A DNA stretch of 64,000 nucleotides from Drosophila miranda (lineage: Eukaryota; Arthropoda; Insecta; Diptera; Drosophilidae), in the NCBI RefSeq assembly GCF_003369915.1, contig NW_022881614.1:744001-808000 (forward strand). Direction: 5' to 3'. Below the pieces are notes generated by a model. The model was not told the origin of the DNA and made no database searches. It worked only from the letters and a program-made list of their open reading frames with translations. Positions 1 through 10,987 of the stretch are shown here, piece after piece; the first letter of the stretch is position 1; the number at the start of each line of letters is the position of its first letter. The translations under genes were made by a program, and so were the position numbers.

Positions 1-2599
1 TACATCATGATCCTGGGCGAGCGGAACTTCATCTCCCTGGATGACAATGGGAAGTTGATCTTTATTCTGAAGTTGGACTACGCCCCAAGTGTTTCCACAG
101 CTTCGTAGTGGGCTATTATTGGAGTAAGCCTTGGACATCCTACGGAGAGCTACCTTTCCTATATATTGATTCTATATGGCGACGCAGAGCCCGGCGCACA
201 CCTGATCACAGCCATCATTTCGGACTCTTCGAAGCTGCATGTCTACGAAGAGGCTAACATCATTTGGGCGGCACAGTGGCCAAACCAGTAGAACGCTCCG
301 GTGGCCATACAGCGCTCCAATATGCAGGGCCTGGCCGGGGGCATAGTGACGCTCGGGGCCAGGGGCCAGCTCGAAGTGGGATATCTGGGCGCCGATCCCT
401 TCACGTTTCAGTGGCAGCCGCTGAACATCGAGGCGCTGAGCTTCGCCCAGGCGCATAAGGAGCTGCAGCAGCTGGAGGACGAGATCAAGGAGGCGGTGGA
501 TGTACGCGACATGGACGCTCTCAATCAGCAGGCAGCGGATCAGGTGCTTCTCAGCTTTAGCATCCAGACGGATGTCTCTGAGGATCTGGACACCCTGTTG
601 CTGGACGTGTCGCTGCAGCCAGGACACCATGAGCTTTGTGTACGTGGTCGCGGGAACCAGCCAGGAGCTGAAGCTGGACTTTTATATTGCCGAACTGCAA
701 CACATCCACAGCACCAAAATGGAGCTGGTGGCCTCCTTTGTGAATCCTCGGGTGAGTGTCATGTGCAGGATCTGCATCCTAATTCCCTCGAGATATCCTA
801 CCCAGGGCATTCCGCGGGTCATACAGCAGAACGCCCACCTGCCGCTGCGCATGTTCTATCGCGTGTGTCAGCCCCAGAAGGCGGCGGGCATCAAGCTGAC
901 GTACAGTATCACCAGCAGACACGTCGCTCCGAAACTGGGAACTTTCTTTGGAGAGTTCCTCGAGGGACAGGCCGATGCCCACGCCCTCGGCCTCCAGCTG
1001 CTGTGCCCCGGCCTGGACAAGCAGTCCGAGGTCATCACTGTGGTAGCGGCCAAGAGCTCCAACCGCATCCGCATCCAGTCCGACTACGTGGAGACTTTTG
1101 CAATGATCCTGGAGCGCCTTGTGCAGATGACGCTGCAGCTGGACAGCTCCGCTGGCCTCCTTAAGATGGACAAGAAGAAACTCAAGCGCGGGGTGCTCAA
1201 TCGGTGCGTGGAGCGGCTCATGGCCGCCCCTTCCTGCCCGCCCAGCCCATCCTCCATCGCGTCGACGTGCACTACGAGACCCAGCAGAACATTCGAAAGC
1301 AGACGGTGAGTGGCGGAGATTCCCCCATGGAGAAGCATCTCTCATTATCACGTCTCCCTCTCGCTTCCTCCAGGAGAAAATGGAGGACCTCTGGCAGCAG
1401 TTCAAGACCCTCCAGCGACAGTTGCAGGAGCAGCAGGAGCAGGAGCCCAAGGAGGCCCTCACCATGCAAATCGAGACGAACTACGACCAGCTGATACTCG
1501 AGGGCGACAAGCTCGTAGATATACGGCGGGACGAGCGCAGGTGGGTGGATGGGGGCTGTGCGTGCCACATGGAGTGTCCGATAATTACCCAGGCCATTAG
1601 GGTATTCTCCCACTATAACTTATTCCAGCGCTTTCCATTAAAATAAAGATTGTTTGATACCCTCGATAGAGATACATAGAGATAGGGAAATGCTCCGAAC
1701 AATCAGAAAAGTACTCTAACTCTTTGGCAAATGTTTGCCTCTCCTTAGGGGTATACAGAAAGAACATTATTACGTGTACAGGGTATACAATTGATGTCAT
1801 ACCCTTTTTGAATTAATTTAATTATCGATTGCAGGCAACGCTGTGACCTAAACTGCGCCGTGGCTTTGGCCAAATGGATTATTCAGGCCCTGAACCTGGA
1901 GGAGCGCGTAGTCAACGTTGTCGGCTCTGTTCTAAGTGTTCCCGTCGAGGACTGGACCGAACTGGTGAGTGGACACTGAGTGAAAAGCTGGGAAAAATCG
2001 AACCTGATTGCCACCTATTTTCTTTACTGAGTTGGGAAGAATCGATGGCGCCCGGCATAGACATGCTGCATCACTTTGGGCCACTGACCCGCTCCAAATC
2101 GACTTCGACACATGGACTGCTGGATGCCACCAACACCAACAAGGACAGCTTCGACTATGGCCGCTTCAGGCGGCACATTGCCACGCTCTTCGACCGAATT
2201 GTGCGTCTGGCGTCTTCTCCGCAGCCGGCAGCCGGTAGCGGCGTCGACTCGTCCGGCGCAGAGCAGCCGGTGGAGATGGAGGAGGAGCAGCAGCCGGCCA
2301 AGCAAGCGGATGAGATTGGCAGAATGCAGCGCATGCTGGGGGACCAGTGCCTGGCGCACGCACCGCACAAGCGCAAGTCCCACATGACCAGCTCCTTGGA
2401 AGCCGTCGAAGACGATGAGGAGTACGACGAGGAGGATCTGCGCGAGGACGTGGGATACCGCAAGGAGTATGGCAATGGAACTGGGACTGGGAAAAGTACT
2501 GGGACCCAGAAGACCTCTAGCCAGCCACGCTCCGAGTGGGTCAACGAAGACTTTGAGCTCCCTACCACCGAGAAGCTGTTCAGCGACCTAGGCATCTAG
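1..2599 (+). pseudogene. BBS9: BBS9/PTHB1 (BBSome subunit), 3' part, multiple lesions
   Basis: PTHB1/BBS9 is a subunit of the BBSome, the coat complex that moves membrane proteins in cilia; in flies it should matter only in ciliated neurons and sperm. Segments matching the family are GERNFISLDDNGKL, LGADPF, GIPRVIQ and the RIQSDYVETF block. Exons read as 1-123, 188-751, 806-1305, 1374-1540, 1835-1964 and about 2032-2599, with GT-AG introns; the 54-bp intron 752-805 has no stop and keeps frame. Lesions: one base missing in the C run at 83-86; in-frame TAG at 289-291 (after WAAQWPNQ); a frame change near 600-625, where about 35 family residues are also missing; a frame change between 1180 and 1225; and an apparent extra G at 2034-2036 just after the last acceptor. 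The C-terminal exon is acidic and ends FSDLGI-stop. The 5' end lies outside the window. Identity is firm; loss of function is strongly suggested. Confidence 0.85.
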
Positions 2600-4398
2600 T
2601 GGTAGTAGGGCCTCCCATTGCCATTCCCATTCCTAATCTCATACCAAGTGTCCAATTAACGCTAGAGCTGTCCCAACAGAGATCTTTATTTGGCAGCTGG
2701 GCACCAGATCTCCGATTCTGATGGCGATAAAGCCTCGTAATCGGAATTTGCATAACCTACAGCCAACAGAGATGTGAGTGTCCGTGGGAGTGCACTCGAG
2801 AGAATTGTGTGGACAGGAAAAACGGCAGGCAGCGAACTCATTTATGATGCATGGCTGCAGATAAAACAAGATAAAAATCAGACACTGATTCTGATTCAGA
2901 TTCGGATGGGGATAGGGAGAGCCAGATGCCAAAAGCCAGATGCATGAGAGGGGAAATTTGGCATGCTCTGAGTGGGCAGCGGAAGGAGGCGCGGAGGAGC
3001 AGGGACAGCTGCTGTGATCCCTTGTCAACTCCACAGGCCAATCCCACACAGGGAGGCCTGAGTTATAGGAGTCTGCTGCATCCAGGCCTAGTTCCAGCTT
3101 CAGGCACAGGCACAGGCACAGGCTGTCGGCCGTAAATTGCCAACAATTGACTGAAAAAATACCAGGCAACTCGAGCCCAACTTGATTCAGCGTGCATTCT
3201 CATTGATTAATTAACAGCTTTTTAATGTGATCCTGAGTGATCAAAAATTAATTAGAGATCGGCTGATTGCAAACACATTTCATCACAGTGTTATAATGAA
3301 TGCCGGTTAGGTCACTCACATGCAACCAGGCGTGAAATATAACAGAAAGTACATTGGGATTCAGTTGATTTTATTTACAACGGAGATTGAATGATATGAA
3401 AGAGAGATCGATTAAAGTCTGTAATTCAGAAATCTGTCAAACAGAGGCCTAGGCTTTCGACGTAACTTTCTTTTCTTTCTTTTTTAATTGGATTAAAGGA
3501 GTAAATGTACTCCAGACTTAAATCCTTACGGAAGCTTCAAAAATGTTCAAAAAATCTGATTTGACAGTGTGGAGGTAATGTTTTTTATCCCCAATCGGCC
3601 GACTAATTATTTCGAATTAAATAAAACTCGGCGCAGAAATAAAATTACGATATGTTCTTTAATGCGTGACATCCAAATTGCAAGTGTGGCTTGCCTGCCC
3701 TTTACATTGCCGCTCCGATCGCTAAGCGCAGCTTCGCTCGGCCGGCGTCGGTAGGCAGACGCAAAGCGGAGATAGCGAAGAGCGAGCTGGCAGAGAGCGT
3801 TTAGCAGGGCAAGCAAGCGCAGAGCTTTAACAAACAAATGAGTGACATAGACATAAGTAACAAACAAAATAAGCGGCTGAGGGCCAAGAATTAGGTGCTA
3901 TTTGGCAAGCAGCTAATCGGCTGGGTTCTGCTCCGAACAGACAGATTGCAAAATGATCTAAACACTATGATATATGAACATCCGACAGTCACATTCCAAG
4001 GTGTTATGTCCAACGGGTTCTTTCGCAAAAAAACTCTCTTTACAAGAAAATCTATTACATTTATGTTATACTTTAGTTTGCATCAAAAGTACAGTCCGAG
4101 CAAACAGTGTAACTCGTATATCTCTACGGAAGGTTCTACAGATATTTCCTAGATTTCTCGTAAACTCGCACACGGATCAATCGAACAGATCCACTGTGCG
4201 AGAACCGCATCGGACTTTTTCCGTTAAGATTTATAAATTACGATCTGGTCGCCCGCCTGCCTGTCTGTCTGATTGGAACTGGAAGTTAACACCCAGCCGA
4301 ATTTAGCAGCCGGACCGAAATAAACAGCACTTGACGTATTAATTAGAAACAGATGATTGTCTCGGGATCAATGGGAACGAAAACGATGAAGAGTTTGG
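2600..4398. other. Intergenic stretch between BBS9 and CAP gene 1
   Basis: No gene is recognisable. The stretch is moderately AT-rich, with short CAGGCA-type repeats near 3105-3122. The open frames here have no family signature and no splice context. The part just below 4400 is the 3' flank of the minus-strand CAP gene. Confidence 0.5.
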
Positions 4399-4405
4399 TT
4401 CAGTC

Positions 4406-5152
4406 CTAGTATATATTGTAGTTTGGGTTGTATTTCTCCTTCACGGAGCAGAAGGCTGCATACTCGGGTTGGTGAAGCTCATCATGGCGCAGCCGACATG
4501 GGTGTTCCTGTCCACCACCGTTTCCACAAAGTGACCGTACTTTTCCCTGCCAACCAAAAAAAAAACAAGGACTGTTACGTTTCTGCGGAAACCGGAAATG
4601 TGGGGGCAACTGCTCTTACAGTTTGCTGGTCATCCGGAAGTCGGTGATGAAGCTACTGTCGATGACATAGTGCTCGCCGAACCACAGACCCAGCGACTGC
4701 TCCACCAGATTGGTCACGTTCATTGGGGCACTGCGGTAGCGATCCACGCCGCACAGATTCTGACTCAGATTCCGGAAGCGGAACGAGTGGTTGCAGTCGT
4801 CGTGCTGCATGTTGCAGGTCTTCAGGTTGAGCGTCGCCAGATACTCCAGCTCCTCGTCCCACACCATGGTGGCCATCCGCGTAGCCGGAAAGTAGCCCGG
4901 CAGCGAGCCCGAGGCGATGAAGTTGCGCTGCTTGTTGTGCTCATTCAGGATGAACGACCGGTGCGGCTTCAGATTCACCATGGTGGCATCCTCCGAGCAG
5001 CTCTCATGGAACTTCTATCGAGGATAATTCCTGGATAACTCAGAATTAGAGGGATCATGGAGATCACTTACTCCGTTGTTGTTGCACGCAATATGCACCT
5101 TTCGCGGTGCGAATTGGGGTTCCGAAAACCGCAGCTGCACGCGGGCTGGTCA
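4406..5152 (-). pseudogene. CAP/antigen-5-like secreted protein gene 1 (degenerate)
   Basis: This encodes a member of the CAP (SCP/Tpx-1/Ag5) superfamily of secreted cysteine-rich proteins; the individual fly antigen-5-related proteins have no well-defined biochemical role. Three pieces are seen on the minus strand. A first piece ends in HIACNNNG (about 5072-5152) before a GTAAGT donor. Exon 4620-5014 encodes ESCSEDATMVNLK..., the LNEHNKQRN and PATRMATMVWDEELEYLA blocks and paired cysteines. Exon 4406-4546 starts EKYGHFVETVVDRNTHVGCAMMSFTNP. In this last exon the frame breaks right after TNP, where one base is missing in a C run, and continues in another frame as EYAAFCSVK before a stop. The first exon shows no clean signal peptide, so the 5' end may also be damaged or misread. 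CAP gene 2, 2.4 kb away in the same orientation, is a paralogue with the same exon structure. Confidence 0.75.
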
Positions 5153-5159
5153 GCCGTCC

Positions 5160-6206
5160 GCAGTGCTTGAGACAGGTCAAGCAACGTTTTATGAATCATT
5201 TCCATTTTCTGGCGGACGTCTCGGTCTTTGTCTTTGTCTTTGTCTCTGTCTCGGTCCTCACCTCTGAAGAGCGCTCAGAGCGTTAACACCGAAAGTCGCG
5301 GACGAGGCGCACGACTTCTAGGAAAACTCGCTCATTAAGCCCCAAAGTTGAGTGGAGTTCAGGCTTGCCGAAAAGTGGAGAGCGTTGGAATTAGTTTGCT
5401 AGTTGTCATTTGGGTACTGTCTAGACAAGACCGATTCCTTAGGTAGGATCCTTTAAGTTACACGTATCCAATAGATCCAGTAGTCCTCTATAGTAGGTTT
5501 AAGAGATTTACACAGCAAGATTAGCCTCAGACAAATCTAGAACTAACACAAACCCATTAAATTAGAGTTGGGTGAAGTTCAAGCTGCTCAGAGTAAGAAT
5601 AGAGTTGAAAAGGTTTCACTACTGCTTTGGATTGTGTGTTAAGTGATGAATAATCTGTCATCCCCCCATTATAACCAAATCTAATAGAAATTTAACATCT
5701 ATTTCTGGGAAATCTCATTCATTCAGACTCCACTCATCGCGAATCAACTCGGCGTGGGCGTCTCCAGCAGTTCAGTGACTCCGGGCTCTGTGTGTGGTTC
5801 TAGGTTCTGGGGCTTCGCCACTGACATTGACCCAATTGGTGAGTTTCGGCTATGAAACTATAATATCGCTGTTGCTTTCTGGCTGCTGTTGCCCATATGT
5901 GCCGCGTATTTAGCGACTTCCAGTCGGGACAGGTTTTCAATCACAAAGAACAAATCAATAAGTTCTGCACACAAATCAACTTAAAGTCGAGATTTGCATA
6001 CTCGAGGTGGATCTTCGAAGATCTCTTTATGATCTGTTGGACAATAATAAACGAAAGTTTTTTATGCCAAACCAGTCTCAAAATGGAGACAGACAAAGAG
6101 ACGGAGAGCGAGACCAGACGACCGGGCGAGCGCTTTCTTTGTAGAAGCGTTTTGTTTGACTAAAACGTATACGGGAGTCGTACAGCGGCGTAGTCTTAGA
6201 CGATAA
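5160..6206. other. Intergenic stretch upstream of CAP gene 1
   Basis: No gene is recognised. A short (TTTGTC)-type repeat lies near 5226-5250. The rest is unique AT-rich sequence up to the Helitron-like insertion at 6207. Confidence 0.45.
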
Positions 6207-7330
6207 TTATACCCGATACTCAAAATGAGTATTGGGGTATATTAGATTTGTGGTAAAAGTGGATGTGTGTAACGTCCAAAAGGAATCGTTTCCGACCCCA
6301 TAAAGTATATATATTCTTGATCAGCATCAATAGCCGAGTCGATTGAGCCATGTCTGTCTGTCCGTCTGTCCGTCTGTCCGTCCGTCCGTCTGTCCGTCTG
6401 TCCGTCCCCTTCAGCGCCTAGTGCTCAAAGACTATAAGAGCTACAGCAACGTTGTTTTGGATCCAGACTTCTGTGATATGTCACTGCTACAAGCATATTT
6501 CAAAACTTTGCCCCGCCCACTTCCGCCCCCACAAAGGGCGAAAATCTGTGGCATCCACAATTTTGACGATACGAGAAAACTAAAAACGCAGAATCGTAGA
6601 AGATGACTATATCTTCTAGAGTGCAAAATCTGAACCAGATCGTATATATATTATAGCCAGAATCAAGAAAACAATTTCATTTTTTCTCGCCCTGTCTCTC
6701 TCTAACACACACATAGCATAGGCGGCTTTGCTTAGAGTAAAACATTAGCGCCTAGATCTCAGAGACTATAAAAGCTAGAGCAACCAAATTTGGTATCCAC
6801 ACTCCTAATATATCGGACCGAGACGAGTTTGTTTCAAAATTTCGCCACACCCCCTTCCGCCCCCGCAAAGAATGAAAATCTGTGGATATTCACAAATCTC
6901 AGAGAATATTAAGGCTAGAGTAACAAAATTTGGTATCCGGACTCCTGTTAGATCTTACTATAAAACGTATATCTCAAAATTTCGCACCACCCCCTTCCGC
7001 CCCCACAAAGGACGAAAATCTGTTGCATCCACAATATTGCACATTTGAGAAAACTAAAAACGCAGAATCATAGATAATGATCATATATATCAGATTGCTG
7101 AATCTGGATCAGATCAGATCATTTTTATAGCCAAAAGGAACAAATCAATTTGCACTGGCTACGCAGCACCCGACGTCACGCTCAGACTGATTTTCTGTCT
7201 CTCTCGCACGCACTCCTTGTCGTGTCGTTTAATATTAGCGGCGTCTGCCGGAGGAGAGCCATACTGACTTAGTATCGGGTATAACTCTAGAGTTGCGGTC
7301 TCCGCAGCAACTCACAACGTTCCCCCTCGT
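6207..7330 (+). mobile_element. INE-1/DINE-1-like non-autonomous Helitron-like element, copy 1 (full length)
   Basis: The element starts TTATACCCGATACTC and ends near AACGTTCCCCCTCGT, about 1.12 kb. Hallmarks seen here and in the other copies: a subterminal inverted repeat (TTATACCCGATACT at the start, AGTATCGGGTATAA about 70 bp before the end), a variable TCTG/TCCG tetranucleotide tract about 140 bp in (6353-6407), several blocks containing CTTCCGCCCCC, and a 3' hairpin built on GAGTTGCGG/CCGCAGCAACTC. The segment AAAGTATATATATTCTTGATC and the following AGCCGAGTCGATTGAGCC match what I know of INE-1/DINE-1 in Drosophila. There is no coding capacity. It lies between the two CAP genes. Confidence 0.85.
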
Positions 7331-7579
7331 TTATTTTGTGCTTATGCAATGACAGTCGGAGTCGACGGAGTCAGCCGGTCAGAAGTCAGCCATGGATGAA
7401 ATGGGATGGGATGCCGATGACTTCGTTGAAATAAATTATGCAAAGTTACTGGAATCGAACAAAACGTCACGTCACGTCGATGCGATCATTTATTTGTTTG
7501 TTTTTGTGTAAAGCTACGGGTTTCTTTTCTGAATACTTGACAGTTGGACCTGAGTAAAACTAAAGGGAAGATTTTTAGA

Positions 7580-8543
7580 TCACCATAGATCACCAATTAG
7601 GATCGTACTCCTCGCGAGTGGAGCAGAGACCCGGATAGAAGTGGCTCCTCCCTGTGTGCAGCGCGAGGCCGGATAGCCCGTCTCGTAGACGATTGCCCCC
7701 AGAGCGTACAGCGAGGCGTAGTTGCAGACCACATTGTAGATGTACACGGAGGGGTAGTCGGGCCGCGTGAAGCGCATGATGGAGCAGCCGATGGCGATGT
7801 TCTTGTCCACGCTCATCTCCACAAAGTGTCCATAGTCCTCGCTAAGGTAGGATACGCGTTATGCTTCAGTAGTTCCTAGACGAGGGATAGGAGTCGCCCT
7901 CAATACTCACAATATCGGCGTTACCTTGAAGGCGTCGATGAAGCTGTTGTCGATCAGATCCCACTCGTTAAACCACAGTCCGATGCACTCCTCCACTAGG
8001 CTGGTCACATTCACATGGGGATTCCTGTTACGCCACACCGCGCATAGGTGCTGGCCAGAGTTGGCATAGCGGTACGTGCTGTGGCAGTCATCGTGATCCA
8101 GCACACAGGTATTTGTATTCAGCAGCGACAGATACTGCAGCTTATCGTCCCACACCTACGAGTACGAGGGATTCTACTAAGACTCTGCTACGAGTACAAA
8201 TTTAAGGGGGCTCCTACCATGGTGGCCATGCGAGCGGCTGGGTAATAGCCGGGCACTCGTCCCAGCGCCAGGAAGTTCCTCCTCTTGTTGTGCGCGTGCA
8301 GGAAGTCCGTTTTGTGGCGACTGATGTCCACCTGGAAGGAATCCGGCTGGCAGCGTCCATCAGTTGCTGTTGAATCTTTTGTTGTTCCGTTGTAGTTACC
8401 CCTGTATTCCGGCAGGCCACATGCCGCACACCCTTTTCGCAGAGCGTCGGATCACACCAGCTGTACCGCTTGGCAAGGACCATCTGCAGCAGCATCAGCA
8501 TCAGCGTCAGGCAGGCTAACGAAGAAGGTACAAAATCAGACAT
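7580..8543 (-). pseudogene. CAP/antigen-5-like secreted protein gene 2 (one frameshift)
   Basis: This is a second secreted CAP-superfamily gene. Exon 1 (8218-8543) begins with a convincing signal peptide (MSDFVPSSLACLTLMLMLL...) followed by KRYSWCDPTLCEKGVRHVACRNTG, the cysteine-rich N-terminus typical of fly antigen-5-related proteins. Exon 2 (7911-8156) carries VWDDKLQYLSLLNTNTC and the HDDCHSTYRYANSGQ block. Exon 3 (7580-7841) carries EDYGHFVEMSVDKNIAIGC and VVCNYASLYALGA. Introns 7842-7910 and 8157-8217 are GT-AG. Within exon 1 the frame changes near 8398-8402 (a GGGG run): CRNTG is in one frame and DGRCQPDSFQVDIS...FLHAHNKRRNFLALG in another. No other break is seen, so this could be a consensus error in a working gene. 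It is a paralogue of CAP gene 1. Confidence 0.75.
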
Positions 8544-10517
8544 TCTGCTAAATGGGAATCTCTCTTTCTACATCTTTGAATGCGGCACTTTCAATGGGAG
8601 GCGCGGTAGAATGCGCGTGGCCGTCTTTATTGAATGTTTCAGTCCGAATGATCTGAACAGAACTGAGATCAGAGACCGGGACTGGGACTGGTACTAGAGA
8701 GCTAAAGAGTGTGCCGCCTGCTAACTAACTTTTGTATATATTTCTCTCGATTCGAATGCCATTTCGCAAAGTCCAAGCCACAGCCACAGCCATAGCCAGA
8801 CCAAGCCGAAGCCAAGCCTTTCTAACACGTTTAGAACAAAACGGCCAAGAACAAGTTTATAAAAAATAATGATAATAAATATAAATATTAATTTGAGAGC
8901 GAGTAAACCCGATAAGGAGTGAATCTTCCCGGTTTCTTTTGTTTTGTTCTGTTCTGCTCTTTTCTACTATATTCTGTATTACTCCGAGACGCTTGCGTTG
9001 GGAGAAGAGAGTGCCCCAAAGTTCGTTGCTGCCACGAGCTGGGATCCGACGATCGATGGATCGATCGGTTGACAGAACAGACCATAAAATGTGCGCGTTT
9101 GAAGTTAATGCGATCGTTAAAAGATCCATATATACACGAGCTTTTTTTAGGTCCCTTGGATTTCTTGGGAAACGGCGGCTATACATTTCAGGAGGCGAGC
9201 AATTAATTACCCGATTTTTATTGGCACACATATCTGTCCAGTGCCAGCAAAACTTAGAACCTATTAGACAAAATTTATTGGCTTTAATATGCAAATTGCG
9301 ACAACGCTTATGCCCAAAAAGGCGGCACTTAAGAGTGACGCGTGATTTAAGCTTCTCTTCGTGGATTTATGACGGAGAAATTCGAGAAGAAAGTCAGACA
9401 GACACCTTATGGTGCTGCTAATTGATGGATCTTTGATGGGTTGTAGCATGTGAGCGCAGGGTATCCCACACTTCGACCTTCCCCCAAAAGCTTGACTAAT
9501 TAGTATTCCCTTTTCAATATCTGTGGGTTCTTTTGGCACTAATTGCTGTTATTAGTGAGCGATCAAGATTGATGGGCGGAAGGCTTGCGCCAATCCACGT
9601 GCGAAGTCACAGATCACCCGCAACATTGATCGCCGATCACTGCGCCATTCACTGAATTGGAATTACAATGGTGTTTGGGATTAGATAAGAGCAATTAATA
9701 CCCCATACGGATTGCACACGAACAACTTCCGTCATTTGGTAGCAGTAGAAGCAGCAGCATCAGTTGACGGGTTTGCATAATTGCATAATTGCATCTGATT
9801 GCGATGGGATCTTCGTTTTAGCGAAAATGAAATAAATTATGTGAATACAGGTACAATAATCGAATCGGGGAACAAGCAAAGTTAATTTAATATAATTAAT
9901 AACCAATATTGACTCGCCAATTGTATGTACATACAAATGTACATCTGAATGCGTTGGATCTGGATGCCAACCAGTTTTCGCATACCAACAAAAACCAACG
10001 AATGCCGACGCCTCGCTGTCTGTCGAGGTGCGAAAGCAAGTGATTCTGTATGCGATAGAGAGAGAGTTCTATGGGAAGTCCTTCGGACAGAGAGAGTTAC
10101 TATTCAAATGGCCAATATCTTGGTAATTAATTGTGCTTCAGTGGGGCTGCGGCTGGGTTGACACAAGTCATCGCCATTAGAGCGAACGCCGAATACTTGA
10201 TTGCCAATTAAATTAGTCAAAAACCCATAAGAATCACATACATAGATGGATGGAGATGGGGAACGAGGGAATCTATTTATTAATTCAATAATTCATTTAG
10301 CCATCTCAGTCTCGTCTCGTGTTCGTGTAAGCAACACAAATCTCTGCAGATATTTGTATATCTAATGACTGACACTGATTGACAGCTGTGTGGAGGAGGG
10401 TTTTATGGGGGAGGTGTCGTCAAGTAATAAGCAATTTACACAGTTAATTAACTATGGGCAAGACACCTTAATCTACGGTGTCGGCAAATGAAACGCAGCT
10501 GGAGAAAAATGTCAGAA
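8544..10517. other. Intergenic stretch between CAP gene 2 and the TIR element
   Basis: No gene is supported. The stretch is AT-rich. Its open frames (for example around 8860-9540) lack family features and overlap one another on both strands. Confidence 0.45.
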
Positions 10518-10978
10518 ATTCAGGCAGGCTCCGTTTTTCATTTATTTTTGCGGATTACGTTTTCAGCTAAAACGTTTTGTTTTCGTTTTAAGGCTCTCCA
10601 GTTTTCACATATTTTTGCTTTTTGCACCAAAACAAAATTGTTGTTGCCCTGGCAAATTTTTTATGAGCGAAATTTGAGGTTGGGTTAAAATGAAATAATT
10701 TATAAAGAAAGCAAAAGTTAAATTACCCTGATATAGGTGTCAAGTTTATGTTAATGCATCAATAAGTCATATATTTGTTTCCTTTTGCAATTAAGGTTCG
10801 TATCGTTGTATAAAATGGCGTTTACTTTTCATTTCATCAACGAAAATGTTTTCGTTTTGAAAACGAATAAATCTTGCGAAATGTGAAAACGGGAGCCCCA
10901 ATTTATGTGTATTGAAAAGAAAAAAAAAAACACATTCAAAAAACTTTTGTGAATGTGAAAAACGGAGCCTGGCTGAAT
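10518..10978. mobile_element. Small TIR element (MITE), deletion derivative of the Harbinger-like element at 58819
   Basis: This 461-bp element has near-perfect 23-bp terminal inverted repeats, starting ATTCAGGCAGGCTCCG on the left and ending CGGAGCCTGGCTGAAT on the right (one mismatch). It is flanked by the perfect 9-bp direct repeat ATGTCAGAA (10509-10517 and 10979-10987). Its first 110 bp match the left end of the Harbinger-like element (58819 onward), and its last 350 bp or so match the right end (about 61140-61493), including AAATTTGAGGTTGGGTTAAA and ACCCTGATATAGGT. It is therefore an internal-deletion product that has lost both genes of the larger element. It has no coding capacity. Confidence 0.85.
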
Positions 10979-10987
10979 ATGTCAGAA

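Noticed and set aside
301-1164. Single long plus-strand frame in BBS9 taken as one protein
   Set aside because: After about residue 105 it leaves the BBS9 frame; the family match continues in another frame, so the second part is out of frame.
6343-6606. Repeated open frames of 60-90 residues in the INE-1-like copies (MSVCPSVRPS..., MHCRRYSHLLRF..., MTVSCPNFATPP...)
   Set aside because: They recur in every copy on both strands, are driven by the TCCG tract and the repeat sequence, and are broken differently in each copy. They are shadows of a non-coding element.
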